From Bacteroidetes bacterium UKL13-3 (GTDB lineage: Bacteria; Bacteroidota; Bacteroidia; UKL13-3), in the NCBI GenBank assembly GCA_001602415.1, contig CP012155.1, positions 2,102,223 to 2,166,222 of the forward strand: DNA of 64,000 nt. Reading direction: 5' to 3'. Shown here piece after piece: positions 1 to 7,589 of this stretch. Below the pieces are notes generated by a model. The model did not search any database and was not told the DNA's origin. It saw nothing but the letters and a program-made list of their open reading frames with translations. The translations under genes were made by a program, and so were the position numbers. Each line of letters starts with the position of its first letter. Within the stretch, counting starts at the first letter, position 1.

Positions 1-1184
1 TTGCTAAATTCAATGCCGGATTCAAAATTAAAGGCCAGTTTGACAACGAAGCTCAAATTAACCAATTAAAAGGTTTATTGAAATCAGATAAAAACTGGGT
101 AGTTAAAGGTATTTCGATCAATGCTTATGCCTCACCTGATGGAGAGCTTTCGCGCAACCAAAACTTATCAAAAGGTCGTTCGGAGTCATCTTTAAATTAC
201 TTCAAAAAGGAATTGAAAAAACTTGGATTCACAGAAGTAAATGATCAAACACTAAAAATGGGTTACACGTTAGCAGAAGATTGGGCAGGTTATGAAAAAG
301 CAGTAGCTGCTTCCATGCATGCCGACAAAGATGGTGTTTTAAATATCATCAAAAATAAATCAGTATCTGATGAGGAAAAAGAAGGTTTGATTAAACGTAA
401 CTACCCTAAATTTTGGGAGTCGACCAAAAACACTTTGTTGCCTGCTTTAAGACGTTCGGAATTGGTTGTAACAGGTCAAAAACCTTTAAAATCGGATGAT
501 GAGTTAAAAGCTAATCTTGCCAAACTTGAAACATTAAATGAAGCTGAGTTATTGCATTTGGCGGCTATCACTCCAGATATGGAAACTAAAGCTAAAATTT
601 ATACTGTAATGACAACCAAATTTGCTCAAGATTGGAGAGGTTTTAATGATTTAGGTGCTGTTCAATTATCAATGAGTAAAACATCAGAGGGACTTGCTAG
701 CTTGAATACAGCAAACTCATTATCTCCTGAAAACGCTGCGGTATTAACTAATCTTGGTAATGCATACTTAATCCAAAAAGATTTTAACAAAGCAGGTGAG
801 TTCTACAAAGCTGCTGTTGCCAAAGGAGGAAACGCAAGTTATGGTATGGGTGTAATTGCCATCAAAAAAGGAAATTATGCTGATGCAGTTGCTAACTTAA
901 ACAAAGCTGACAAAAAAGATTTCAACTTGGCTTTGGCTCAATTATTAAACGGTAGCGCTGCTGATGCAAAAACCACTATTGATAACATGAAACCAGAGGA
1001 AATGACTTGGGAGTGCTACTACGTTCGTGCCATTGCAGGTGCTCGTATGGCTAACCAAGATGTGATGAACACAAACTTAACTCGCTCGATCCAACTAAAT
1101 GCCGAGTTGAGAAACAAAGCTAAAAACGATGTAGAGTTTATTAAATATTGGAGCAACCCTGCTTTTCAAGCTGCTATCAGATAA
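1..1184 (+). CDS. OmpA-like / TPR protein, 5' end outside window
   Basis: The frame is open from base 3, so the true start lies to the left; the TTG at 78 is only an internal codon. The first ~70 visible residues (through INAYASPDGELSRNQNLS and a following RSE) have the layout of an OmpA-type domain, a fold that usually holds the envelope to peptidoglycan. From about codon 180 onward the helix pairs and small/aromatic spacing (LGNAYLIQKDFNKAGEFY, then a second weaker pair) look like TPR repeats. A role in the periplasm or outer membrane is inferred; no signal peptide can be checked because the N terminus is missing. The gene ends just before a strong terminator. Confidence 0.7.
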   Translation, partial: AKFNAGFKIKGQFDNEAQINQLKGLLKSDKNWVVKGISINAYASPDGELSRNQNLSKGRSESSLNYFKKELKKLGFTEVNDQTLKMGYTLAEDWAGYEKAVAASMHADKDGVLNIIKNKSVSDEEKEGLIKRNYPKFWESTKNTLLPALRRSELVVTGQKPLKSDDELKANLAKLETLNEAELLHLAAITPDMETKAKIYTVMTTKFAQDWRGFNDLGAVQLSMSKTSEGLASLNTANSLSPENAAVLTNLGNAYLIQKDFNKAGEFYKAAVAKGGNASYGMGVIAIKKGNYADAVANLNKADKKDFNLALAQLLNGSAADAKTTIDNMKPEEMTWECYYVRAIAGARMANQDVMNTNLTRSIQLNAELRNKAKNDVEFIKYWSNPAFQAAIR

Positions 1185-1209
1185 TTTAACCACGCTATAC
1201 TTTCTAAAA

Positions 1210-1244
1210 AACGGCTGAATCCAATGGGGTTCAGCCGTTTTTAT
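1210..1244 (+). terminator. Rho-independent terminator
   Basis: A perfect 10-bp stem (AACGGCTGAA at 1210-1219 with TTCAGCCGTT at 1230-1239) closes a 10-nt loop and runs into T-rich sequence. It ends the OmpA/TPR gene. Confidence 0.9.
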
Positions 1245-1252
1245 TTACAAGG

Positions 1253-1282
1253 TTGGTAATTTCCATTTTTAGCATACTTTTG
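1253..1282 (+). promoter_or_regulatory. Bacteroidota-type promoter of queA
   Basis: TTG at 1253-1255, a 19-nt spacer, then TACTTTTG at 1275-1282: an exact match to TTG-N19-TAnnTTTG. Transcription should begin near 1288, leaving a leader of about 94 nt before queA. Confidence 0.8.
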
Positions 1283-1300
1283 CATTTCCAAATTTTTTTA

Positions 1301-1349
1301 TAGAGGGCATATCTTACGGAAAGTATGCACCATTGAAAAATGACCTCTA
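1301..1349 (+). promoter_or_regulatory. possible three-way-junction RNA in the queA leader
   Basis: Three nested stems can form in the leader. P1 is TAGAGG (1301-1306) with CCTCTA (1344-1349). P2 is GCATA-CTT (1307-1315, T1312 bulged) with AAGTATGC (1321-1328) around loop ACGGA. P3 is CATT-GAAA-AATG (1331-1342), a GNRA-capped hairpin. Only A1329, C1330 and A1343 stay unpaired at the junction. An A-run follows P1 and can extend it against the upstream T-run. The pairing is seen; any sensing function is inference. It does not match the preQ1 classes I can recall. Confidence 0.4.
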
Positions 1350-1381
1350 AAAAATTGTTATACAAATGTTTTTAACACACA

Positions 1382-2428
1382 ATGAAACTATCACAGTTTA
1401 AGTTCAATTTTAACGAAAGCCTTATTGCTAAACACCCTACAGATGTTCGTCACGATTCAAAACTAATGGTATTGAACCGTGCAACAGGGAAAATTGAGCA
1501 CAAAAAATTTAACGATATACTTAACTATTTTGACGATCGTGATGTGTTTATCACCAACAACACAAAAGTGTTTCCGGCTCGTTTATACGGAAGCAAAGAA
1601 AAAACAGGTGCCAAAATTGAAGTTTTCTTGTTGCGTGAATTAAACAAGGAAATGAAATTATGGGATGTATTGGTTGACCCTGCTCGTAAAATTCGTGTAG
1701 GAAACAAATTGTATTTTGGTGATGATACGTTGGTTGCTGAAGTTGTTGATAATACCACTTCACGAGGACGTACCATTCGTTTTTTGTTTGATGGCAGCGA
1801 TGAAGAGTTATGGAAACTAATTGACAAATTGGGTGAAATGCCTATTCCTAAATACATGGGACGTGCAGTTGAAAAAAATGACCGTGATCGTTTCCAAACC
1901 ATCTTTGCTAAAAATATCGGTGCAGTTTCACCTCCAGCAGCCGGATTGCATTTTACCAAAGAATTGATGATGCGCCTAGAAATTAAAGGTGCTGAATTTA
2001 CAGAGGTAACTCTTCATAATGGATTAGGAGCTTTCCGCCCGGTAGAGGTAGAAGATTTAACCAAGCATAAAATGGATTCGGAGTTTTATGATATTCCTGC
2101 CGAAACAAGCAAATTGGTGAATAGAGCGTTGGATGAAAAAAAGAAAATTGTAGCAGTAGGTTCATCTGTAATGAGAGCCATTGAATCGTCAGTGTCTTCC
2201 ACAAACAGGTTAAATGTAACCAGTGGATGGACCGATAAATTTATCTTCCCTGAATACGACTTCCGCATCGCCAATTGTATGATTACGAACTTCCATACAC
2301 CCGAATCTACTTTATTAATGATGAATGCCGCTTTTGCTGGATATGATTTATTGATGGAAGCATACGAAGAAGCAGTGAAAAAGAAATACCGTTTCCTTAC
2401 TTATGGGGATGCTATGTTGATTATCTAA
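1382..2428 (+). CDS. queA: S-adenosylmethionine:tRNA ribosyltransferase-isomerase
   Basis: QueA transfers the ribosyl moiety of SAM to preQ1 at tRNA position 34, making epoxyqueuosine in the cytoplasm. The 348 residues cover the whole family length from MKLSQFKF to the C-terminal YGDAMLI signature, and [12 protein letters not shown] near residue 300 is typical. Two conserved segments differ from the version I know: residues 183-192 read [10 protein letters not shown] where AAPTAGLHF is usual, and 211-220 read [10 protein letters not shown] where LHVGLGTF is usual. The start ATG is the first in frame after the promoter and structured leader. No other queuosine gene lies next to it; the pterin-synthase-family gene at 23.7 kb is the only possible partner in the window. 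Confidence 0.95.
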   Translation: MKLSQFKFNFNESLIAKHPTDVRHDSKLMVLNRATGKIEHKKFNDILNYFDDRDVFITNNTKVFPARLYGSKEKTGAKIEVFLLRELNKEMKLWDVLVDPARKIRVGNKLYFGDDTLVAEVVDNTTSRGRTIRFLFDGSDEELWKLIDKLGEMPIPKYMGRAVEKNDRDRFQTIFAKNIGAVSPPAAGLHFTKELMMRLEIKGAEFTEVTLHNGLGAFRPVEVEDLTKHKMDSEFYDIPAETSKLVNRALDEKKKIVAVGSSVMRAIESSVSSTNRLNVTSGWTDKFIFPEYDFRIANCMITNFHTPESTLLMMNAAFAGYDLLMEAYEEAVKKKYRFLTYGDAMLII

Positions 2429-2544
2429 GAGAGAGTATAAAATTCGAATCACTAAATTCGAAAAAGATAACTAAAGCATAGAGGTTATCACCTTTGTCAA
2501 CCAATCACTCTATCAACTGATAATTATTTAAAACTATATATTTG

Positions 2545-2575
2545 AAGAGTTGGCTCAACAGGTCAACTCTTTTTT
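2545..2575 (+). terminator. terminator-like hairpin abutting the ispD start codon
   Basis: AAGAGTTG (2545-2552) and CAACTCTT (2564-2571) form a perfect 8-bp stem with an 11-nt loop, followed at once by TTTT and the ispD ATG. It probably ends queA transcripts. A candidate -7 element TATATTTG (2537-2544) lies immediately before it, so a transcript starting there would carry only part of the stem. Confidence 0.6.
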
Positions 2576-3244
2576 ATGGAACGATATGCATTAATAGTAG
2601 CCGGTGGAACTGGAACACGAATGGGATCAGAGATTCCCAAACAGTTTTTATTACTGGCTGGTAAACCGATTTTAATGCATACGCTTGGCATCTTTCACCA
2701 ACTGAATTGTAAATTGGTTTTGGTATTGCCCGAGTATCAGCTAGCTTATTGGGAAGAGTTGTGCAGGCAACATCATTATGAAATTCCTCATCAGGTTTTA
2801 GCAGGCGGTGCTACTCGATTTCATTCAGTACAAAATGGACTTGTGGTAATTCCTGATGATTCCTTGGTTGCCATTCATGATGGCGTGAGGCCGTGTATTG
2901 TAAAACCGGTTATTGAAACCACCTTTGATATAGCTGCAAAAAAGGGAAGTGCCGTAACAGCTGTTCTTCCTAAAGATTCTATTCGAATTGTAGATGGCAT
3001 GCAAAATACCGCAGTGAACAGAGCATTATACCGCCTTATTCAAACCCCGCAAACGTTTCAAAGCACACTCATTAAAAGAGCATATACCACAGCAACACAC
3101 CATGATTTTACAGATGATGCGGGTGTGTTGGAAGCTGCTGGATACTCCATTGAACTGGTGGAAGGTGATTATAAAAACATAAAGGTAACCACGCCAGAAG
3201 ATTTGATGGTGGCAGAAATATTCCTCCTGAAGCAACGCTCATAA
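2576..3244 (+). CDS. ispD: 2-C-methyl-D-erythritol 4-phosphate cytidylyltransferase
   Basis: IspD makes CDP-methylerythritol in the non-mevalonate isoprenoid pathway. The 222-residue protein has the nucleotide-binding start AGGTGTRMG (residues 9-17), PKQF (21-24), HDGVRP (101-106), TPQTF (157-161), FTDDAG (178-183) and a C-terminal GDYKNIKVTTPEDL, all in family order and spacing. The glycine-rich motif fixes the start at 2576, with only T-rich terminator sequence directly upstream, so a long leader or Shine-Dalgarno site is not available. It is read in the same direction as queA but separated by the hairpin. Confidence 0.95.
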   Translation: MERYALIVAGGTGTRMGSEIPKQFLLLAGKPILMHTLGIFHQLNCKLVLVLPEYQLAYWEELCRQHHYEIPHQVLAGGATRFHSVQNGLVVIPDDSLVAIHDGVRPCIVKPVIETTFDIAAKKGSAVTAVLPKDSIRIVDGMQNTAVNRALYRLIQTPQTFQSTLIKRAYTTATHHDFTDDAGVLEAAGYSIELVEGDYKNIKVTTPEDLMVAEIFLLKQRS

Positions 3245-3300
3245 AAATAAAGAAATGCATTAATGAAAAGTTAAAGCAAATTTAAAATAACAAGTAAACC

Positions 3301-3872
3301 TTGGAAAACATACTATTTGACTTCATATCAAAATACATTTCGTTAACAGAAGAAGAGAAGAATGCAATCGTTTCTTTGGATATATTTCACTCGGTAAAAA
3401 AGGAACTACTCTCCTCAAAGAGGGCCAACTATCGAAAGAAAGCTATTTTGTTCTCAAAGGTTGTATTCGTACCTATTATGTTTTAAATGGTGAAGAAAAA
3501 ACGACTGCTTTTTATACGGAAATGGAAGCGTTAACACCTCCATGCGTTGTAAATAAAACACCTTCTGATTGTTTCGTTAGTTGCGTTGAAGACAGTATTG
3601 TGCTGATTTCAAACGCTGATATGGGAATAGAAATAAACAGCAAATTTCCAAAGTTTGATATCATGTGCAGAATGTTGACGGAAGAATTGCTAGCTAAACA
3701 ACAAATTGCATTTGATGAGTTCAAAACTTCTTCACCTGAACAACGGTACTTAAACTTATTACAAAACAGACCCGACCTTATCCAGCGTGTTCCCCAACAC
3801 CAATTAGCAAGTTATTTAGGCATCAAACCACAATCGCTAAGCCGGCAACAATTAAAATGGGCTATGATGTAA
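3301..3872 (+). pseudogene. Crp/Fnr-family regulator, frame broken at a slippery heptamer
   Basis: Reading from TTG 3301 gives ENILFDFISKYISLTEEEK, the usual N terminus of Bacteroidota Crp-family regulators. At 3396-3402 the sequence is A AAA AAG in the zero frame; the rest of the cyclic-nucleotide-binding domain (GTTLLKEGQLSKESYFVL onward) and the helix-turn-helix (QLASYLGIKPQSLSR) continue only in the -1 frame, to the stop at 3870-3872. The last helix after LSR ends early as QQLKWAMM, so the C terminus also looks replaced. Either the gene is dead, or the heptamer supports programmed slippage, or a homopolymer base was lost in sequencing. The truncated DNA-binding end favours decay. The only start codon available is TTG, because TAA lies two codons upstream. 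Confidence 0.75.
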
Positions 3873-4033
3873 TGAAGCATTGGTGTATAATCGTTTCTGC
3901 CTCTTTTACCATGCTCAATAAATCATTCGGAACGGTGTATGAAAATGGTACTAAATACCCAATTTTTCCTGCCAATACCTTTGGAAACTCTAACTTTACG
4001 GCTATTAATATTGGGTTAGGGTATAAATTGTAA
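3872..4033 (+). pseudogene. C-terminal scrap of an outer-membrane beta-barrel protein
   Basis: An open frame starts inside the Crp stop (TAATG) and encodes 53 residues, including SFGTVYENGTKYPIFPAN and the ending NFTAINIGLGYKL. Alternating residues and an aromatic-rich final strand are typical of the last strands of a porin-like barrel. No N-terminal domain or real signal peptide is present, so I read it as a remnant joined to the end of the Crp gene by a deletion. Confidence 0.5.
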
Positions 4034-4124
4034 GAAAGCCGTTGCGGAATACGTAAAACTCAGGCGCCTTTCGCTGCACTTATTCTTCTCCTGACATTTA
4101 CTCATTTTAAAATTCACTCATTTT

Positions 4125-5351
4125 CTAGGCATGTGCCGCAATCAACAAATCAATATCCTTATGGTAAATGTTCAGCCGTTTGCCAATATGTTTATTGGTA
4201 AGGTTTCCTTTGTAAATGTATACGCCACTTCTTGCATATTGATGAGTCCAAACGTAATCGGTAATAGATCCTGATTCAGAAATATCCAATAGAATAGGTG
4301 TAAGAATATTACTCAATGCGTAGCTGGCTGTTCGGCTTACACGAGAGGAAATGTTTGGAACACAATAATGGATTACATCATGTTTGACAAAAGTGGGTTT
4401 TTGGTGAGTGGTAAGCTCTGACGTTTCAAAACAACCACCTTGATCGATGCAAATATCTACAATTACTGAAAGAGGCTTCATTTTGGTTACCATTTCCTCG
4501 GTTACTACTGTCGGACTTCTACCTTCTTCACTCCATAAACAACCAATGGCTACATCAGCAGAAGCAATGGCTTTTTGTAAAATTTTAGGGTGAAGGAGGG
4601 AGGTAAATATTTTAACGCCAAGGTTATTTTGGAGTTTTCTTAGTTTTTCAAGTGAATTATCAAATACTTTAACGGTAGCACCGAATCCCAAAGCAGCTCT
4701 TGCTGCATACTCACCAACGGTTCCTGCTCCAATAATTACAACTTCTGTTGGCGGAATTCCAGTAACACCTCCCAACATTTCACCTTTACCACCCCTGGTT
4801 GTGCACAAATATTCGGCAGCAACCGATATAGCGGATGTTCCAGCAATTTCACTCATGCTGCGTACAATAGGATAGATATCATCTTCTGATTTGAGGTACT
4901 CAAACGCAATGGCCGATATTTTTTTATTCATCAGGGAGCGTATATAACTCTCTGATTTATTGCTTAGTTGAATGGCAGAAATAAGTAATTGGTTTGGTTT
5001 CATGAGTTGAATTTCCTCATCCGAGAGTGGTTCAACCTTTACAATAGCATCGGCTTTGTATACTTCATCTCTGCTGTAACATATTTTAGCTCCCGCTTCA
5101 CTGTATTCTTTATCTGTAAACTTTGCTTCCTTACCTGCACCGGTTTCAATCCACACCTCATTTCCATTGTTTACAAGTAAATTAACAGATGAAGGAGTTA
5201 GAGCCACCCTGCTTTCTTGCAACGTACATTCTTTGGGAACGCCAATATAAAGGGGCTGATTCGGCTTTTGGGTACCCAATAATGCCTCTTTGGGCTGTAA
5301 AGTTGCCTGCCGAGCCAGTTCGCTAAAGCCGGATTTAGATAGTTCCTCCAT
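4125..5351 (-). CDS. ald: alanine dehydrogenase
   Basis: Interconverts L-alanine and pyruvate plus ammonia with NAD. The 408-residue protein starts at ATG (5349-5351) with a ~30-residue N-terminal extension, then YIGVPKECTLQESRVALTP (the substrate-side start of the AlaDH/PNT fold) and the dinucleotide-binding loop GAGTVGEYAARAALG at residues 208-222. This longer form with SEIAGTSAISVAAEYL before the Rossmann loop is the Bacteroidota version. On the minus strand TAAATTTG (5373-5380) is a good -7 element about 22 nt upstream of the start. It stands alone, with an IS982 element inserted about 240 bp upstream. Confidence 0.9.
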   Translation of the reverse strand: MEELSKSGFSELARQATLQPKEALLGTQKPNQPLYIGVPKECTLQESRVALTPSSVNLLVNNGNEVWIETGAGKEAKFTDKEYSEAGAKICYSRDEVYKADAIVKVEPLSDEEIQLMKPNQLLISAIQLSNKSESYIRSLMNKKISAIAFEYLKSEDDIYPIVRSMSEIAGTSAISVAAEYLCTTRGGKGEMLGGVTGIPPTEVVIIGAGTVGEYAARAALGFGATVKVFDNSLEKLRKLQNNLGVKIFTSLLHPKILQKAIASADVAIGCLWSEEGRSPTVVTEEMVTKMKPLSVIVDICIDQGGCFETSELTTHQKPTFVKHDVIHYCVPNISSRVSRTASYALSNILTPILLDISESGSITDYVWTHQYARSGVYIYKGNLTNKHIGKRLNIYHKDIDLLIAAHA

Positions 5352-5589
5352 TCTGTTAAGTGTTTAATCTCCCAAATTTAACTAAGATTGTATGGTAAAT
5401 AAAACAAAAGGGAGCAATTTTTTTCGTTCGTGCTTGGAAAATGTTTGGCTACATCAGTTAAGTGAAAAGCATTCGTCAAGAAAGCCTTAGCGTTTACACA
5501 GCATCCAAGTTGCAGAAATTTATCTGAAGACTTTGTAGCACCAAAACCGAAAATTTCTTACTGCACAATTAAAAAGAAAATTATTTATT

Positions 5590-6659
5590 AACCTGAGTTC
5601 GGTTTAAGCAGCTAATGTCAATTGTTGTTCAAGTTGCTTGATAAGCTGAGGGTTTGTTTCCTCAATATCTTTTTTGATGGAAGGTTTTTTAGGAAAGAAA
5701 GAATACGCAGCAATTGCACTCATAATATTAAGAAGAAAACCGCTGATAGAGCGATGTCTTGTATGTTCAACTTGACAAATGTTTTTTAACTCATCATTTA
5801 CGGTTTCAATCACGGACCGTTTCCTTAAAAGAAGTTTCTCTTCATTGCTCAATGCTTTAGATTTCATGTTTCTTCTTACAGCTGTAATGAGTTGTATACC
5901 GTTGCCAAAAAGCAGATCACTCAATGCTTTTGAGATATATCCCTTATCTCCAAATAGTTTTCCGAAAAGGTCTTTAGTCATATTGGTAATTGTTTTAGCA
6001 TCTCTATCATCCACATTTCCTTTGGTTAGAAAGAAAGATAATATCTCACCTTTTTCGTTTATAATCAGGTGAAGTTTAAAGCCAAAGAACCATCCCATTG
6101 ATGATTTACCAACCTCTGAAAAGCCTTTAAATGTTTTATTACGCTTTATCCTTTTGTTGTGACAAACACGCAGTACAGTAGAATCAATAAAGCTAATGCC
6201 AGTGCACTCGCCTTTGCAACAATGATGGAGAAACAACATGAATGCAATAGCACAACGATGACTCAATTCAATAAACCTGTTATAGGAAACCAATCCGGGA
6301 AAATCTTCTCTTAAATGAACAGACACATAGTCCACATAAAAATGCTTGAAATTCCTGAATTGACCACCATGAAACGCAATCAGGAGTGTGATAATTTCAG
6401 AGTCACACATTCCGGCTTTTCTATTTCTTGTTTTAACGTTTGATGGTGCGGGTAATTGGTGTTTTGAATACAAAATTTCAAATTCATTGCAGAAATCATC
6501 AACTTTTACAAAAGTTTCTGTAATTTTATCTTGTAGCATTGGTGTGTTTTTTATGTTTTTTTTGCACTACAAAATTAACACTTCCAATGCTAGTAATTAT
6601 TTGATTACCAAATAATTATAAACAAAATAATCAACACTTTCTTATCCCGAACTCAGGTT
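5590..6659 (-). mobile_element. IS982-family insertion sequence, intact
   Basis: Perfect inverted ends AACCTGAGTTCGG (5590-5602) and CCGAACTCAGGTT (6647-6659) bound a ~1.07-kb element with one transposase on the minus strand. I could not see an exact target duplication in the flanks. A near-identical copy of its transposase-3' end lies at 12211-12415 in the opposite orientation. Confidence 0.9.
5604..6539 (-). CDS. IS982-family transposase
   Basis: A 311-residue DDE transposase of full family length. FIDSTVLRV carries the first catalytic Asp, FGDKGYISK the second and RSVIETVNDELKN the Glu. The C terminus TLAA is followed within a few bases by the terminal inverted repeat. No frameshift or internal stop is visible, so the element may be active. 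Confidence 0.92.
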   Translation of the reverse strand: MLQDKITETFVKVDDFCNEFEILYSKHQLPAPSNVKTRNRKAGMCDSEIITLLIAFHGGQFRNFKHFYVDYVSVHLREDFPGLVSYNRFIELSHRCAIAFMLFLHHCCKGECTGISFIDSTVLRVCHNKRIKRNKTFKGFSEVGKSSMGWFFGFKLHLIINEKGEILSFFLTKGNVDDRDAKTITNMTKDLFGKLFGDKGYISKALSDLLFGNGIQLITAVRRNMKSKALSNEEKLLLRKRSVIETVNDELKNICQVEHTRHRSISGFLLNIMSAIAAYSFFPKKPSIKKDIEETNPQLIKQLEQQLTLAA

Positions 6660-6760
6660 TGTAATAATTTCGCAAGACTCCTGTTTAAGCCGCTAACTGG
6701 CAATACACAAGTGTTTTGAACATACCCTCACCAGCTTTGTTGGCTATTTTTTGCAGCAAT

Positions 6761-6792
6761 TTGTATTTTTTATACACAAAAGCATATCTTCG
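6761..6792 (+). promoter_or_regulatory. promoter of the DUF177-rpmF-plsX-fabH operon
   Basis: TTG (6761-6763), 21-nt spacer, TATCTTCG (6785-6792), one mismatch from TAnnTTTG. It lies about 100 bp beyond the IS982 end, so the insertion did not remove it. A start near 6798 supports the TTG at 6811 as first codon of DUF177. Confidence 0.65.
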
Positions 6793-6810
6793 CAGGCTTT
6801 CTGTGAAGAT

Positions 6811-7356
6811 TTGAAGTCGAAAGATTACATATTAGAGTTTAACAAAGTTCGAATGGGGATGAACGAATACACATTCCTGTTGAATGACGAATTTTTGTCG
6901 AAAATAGACGGATCGGCCATCACCCATGCAAATGTTGAGGCTTCTCTAGTACTATTTAAGACGGAATCTCTGTATGAATTAACCTTTCAACTAAAAGGAA
7001 TGGTGGTTTGTGAGTGTGATGTGTGTTTGGAAGACTTTGAATTGCCTGTTGATGAAGAGTTTAAGCTTTTAATTAAACTGAGTGAAACAGAAAATTATGA
7101 GGATGATGAAATTATATATATCACCGAGAAGGTGATTGAATATGACTTAACTCAATACTTATATGAAAGCATGATGTTATCCATTCCCACACGTAAGACT
7201 TGTGATATGAGTGATAACAAAAAATGTAATAAAGAAGTTATTGCCAAGCTGGAGGAACTGTCGCACATAGAGGAAGAGGAAGAGGATGAGGATGATGAAA
7301 ACGAAGACAAAACCAATCCAACTTGGGATAAACTAAAAGGAATATTTAATAATTAA
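6811..7356 (+). CDS. DUF177 (YceD-like) protein, 23S rRNA accumulation factor family
   Basis: The DUF177 family is linked to rRNA processing/50S assembly and almost always precedes rpmF, as here (24 bp apart). I choose TTG 6811 because it gives MKSKDYILEFNKVRMGMNEYTF, aligning with the usual Bacteroidota N terminus; ATG 6853 would cut the first strand. The conserved core VVCECDVCLEDFELPVDEEF holds the paired cysteines seen in the family. The C terminus is a run of ~20 acidic residues and ends TNPTWDKLKGIFN, also usual. The acidic tail and the basic L32 next door suggest a shared ribosomal role, which is inference. Confidence 0.85.
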   Translation: MKSKDYILEFNKVRMGMNEYTFLLNDEFLSKIDGSAITHANVEASLVLFKTESLYELTFQLKGMVVCECDVCLEDFELPVDEEFKLLIKLSETENYEDDEIIYITEKVIEYDLTQYLYESMMLSIPTRKTCDMSDNKKCNKEVIAKLEELSHIEEEEEDEDDENEDKTNPTWDKLKGIFNN

Positions 7357-7380
7357 TAACAAACAGTAAAGTATACTACT

Positions 7381-7566
7381 ATGCCTAATCCTAAACGAAA
7401 AATTTCGAACTCTCGCAGAGACAAGAGAAGAACACATTACAAAGGAGCAACTCCTTCATTAACAGTAGATGTAACTTCGGGCGAAACGCATTTGAGACAC
7501 CGCGTAACTGCAGATGGATTTTATAAAGGGAAACATGTTTTTCCTGAAATGAAAAAAGACGTATAA
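7381..7566 (+). CDS. rpmF: 50S ribosomal protein L32
   Basis: A 61-residue basic protein starting [20 protein letters not shown], the L32 signature. It lacks the zinc-ribbon cysteine pairs present in some L32 proteins, so it is the cysteine-free type. It sits between DUF177 and plsX, the standard arrangement coupling ribosome and membrane-lipid synthesis, and is probably co-transcribed with both. Confidence 0.95.
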   Translation: MPNPKRKISNSRRDKRRTHYKGATPSLTVDVTSGETHLRHRVTADGFYKGKHVFPEMKKDV

Positions 7567-7589
7567 TTGTTTTACCAAACAATTATTAA

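Noticed and set aside
43-120. TTG at 78 as the start of the first gene
   Set aside because: The frame is open to base 3 and the upstream codons read as the same domain.
1525-1959. 144-codon frame on the minus strand inside queA
   Set aside because: Antisense shadow of a clearly identified gene.
4080-4125. Possible extra gene after the barrel remnant
   Set aside because: Only short frames; no signal or motif.
5575-6675. Target-site duplication of the IS982 element
   Set aside because: Flanks TTTATT and TGTAATAAT are both A+T-rich but do not match exactly.
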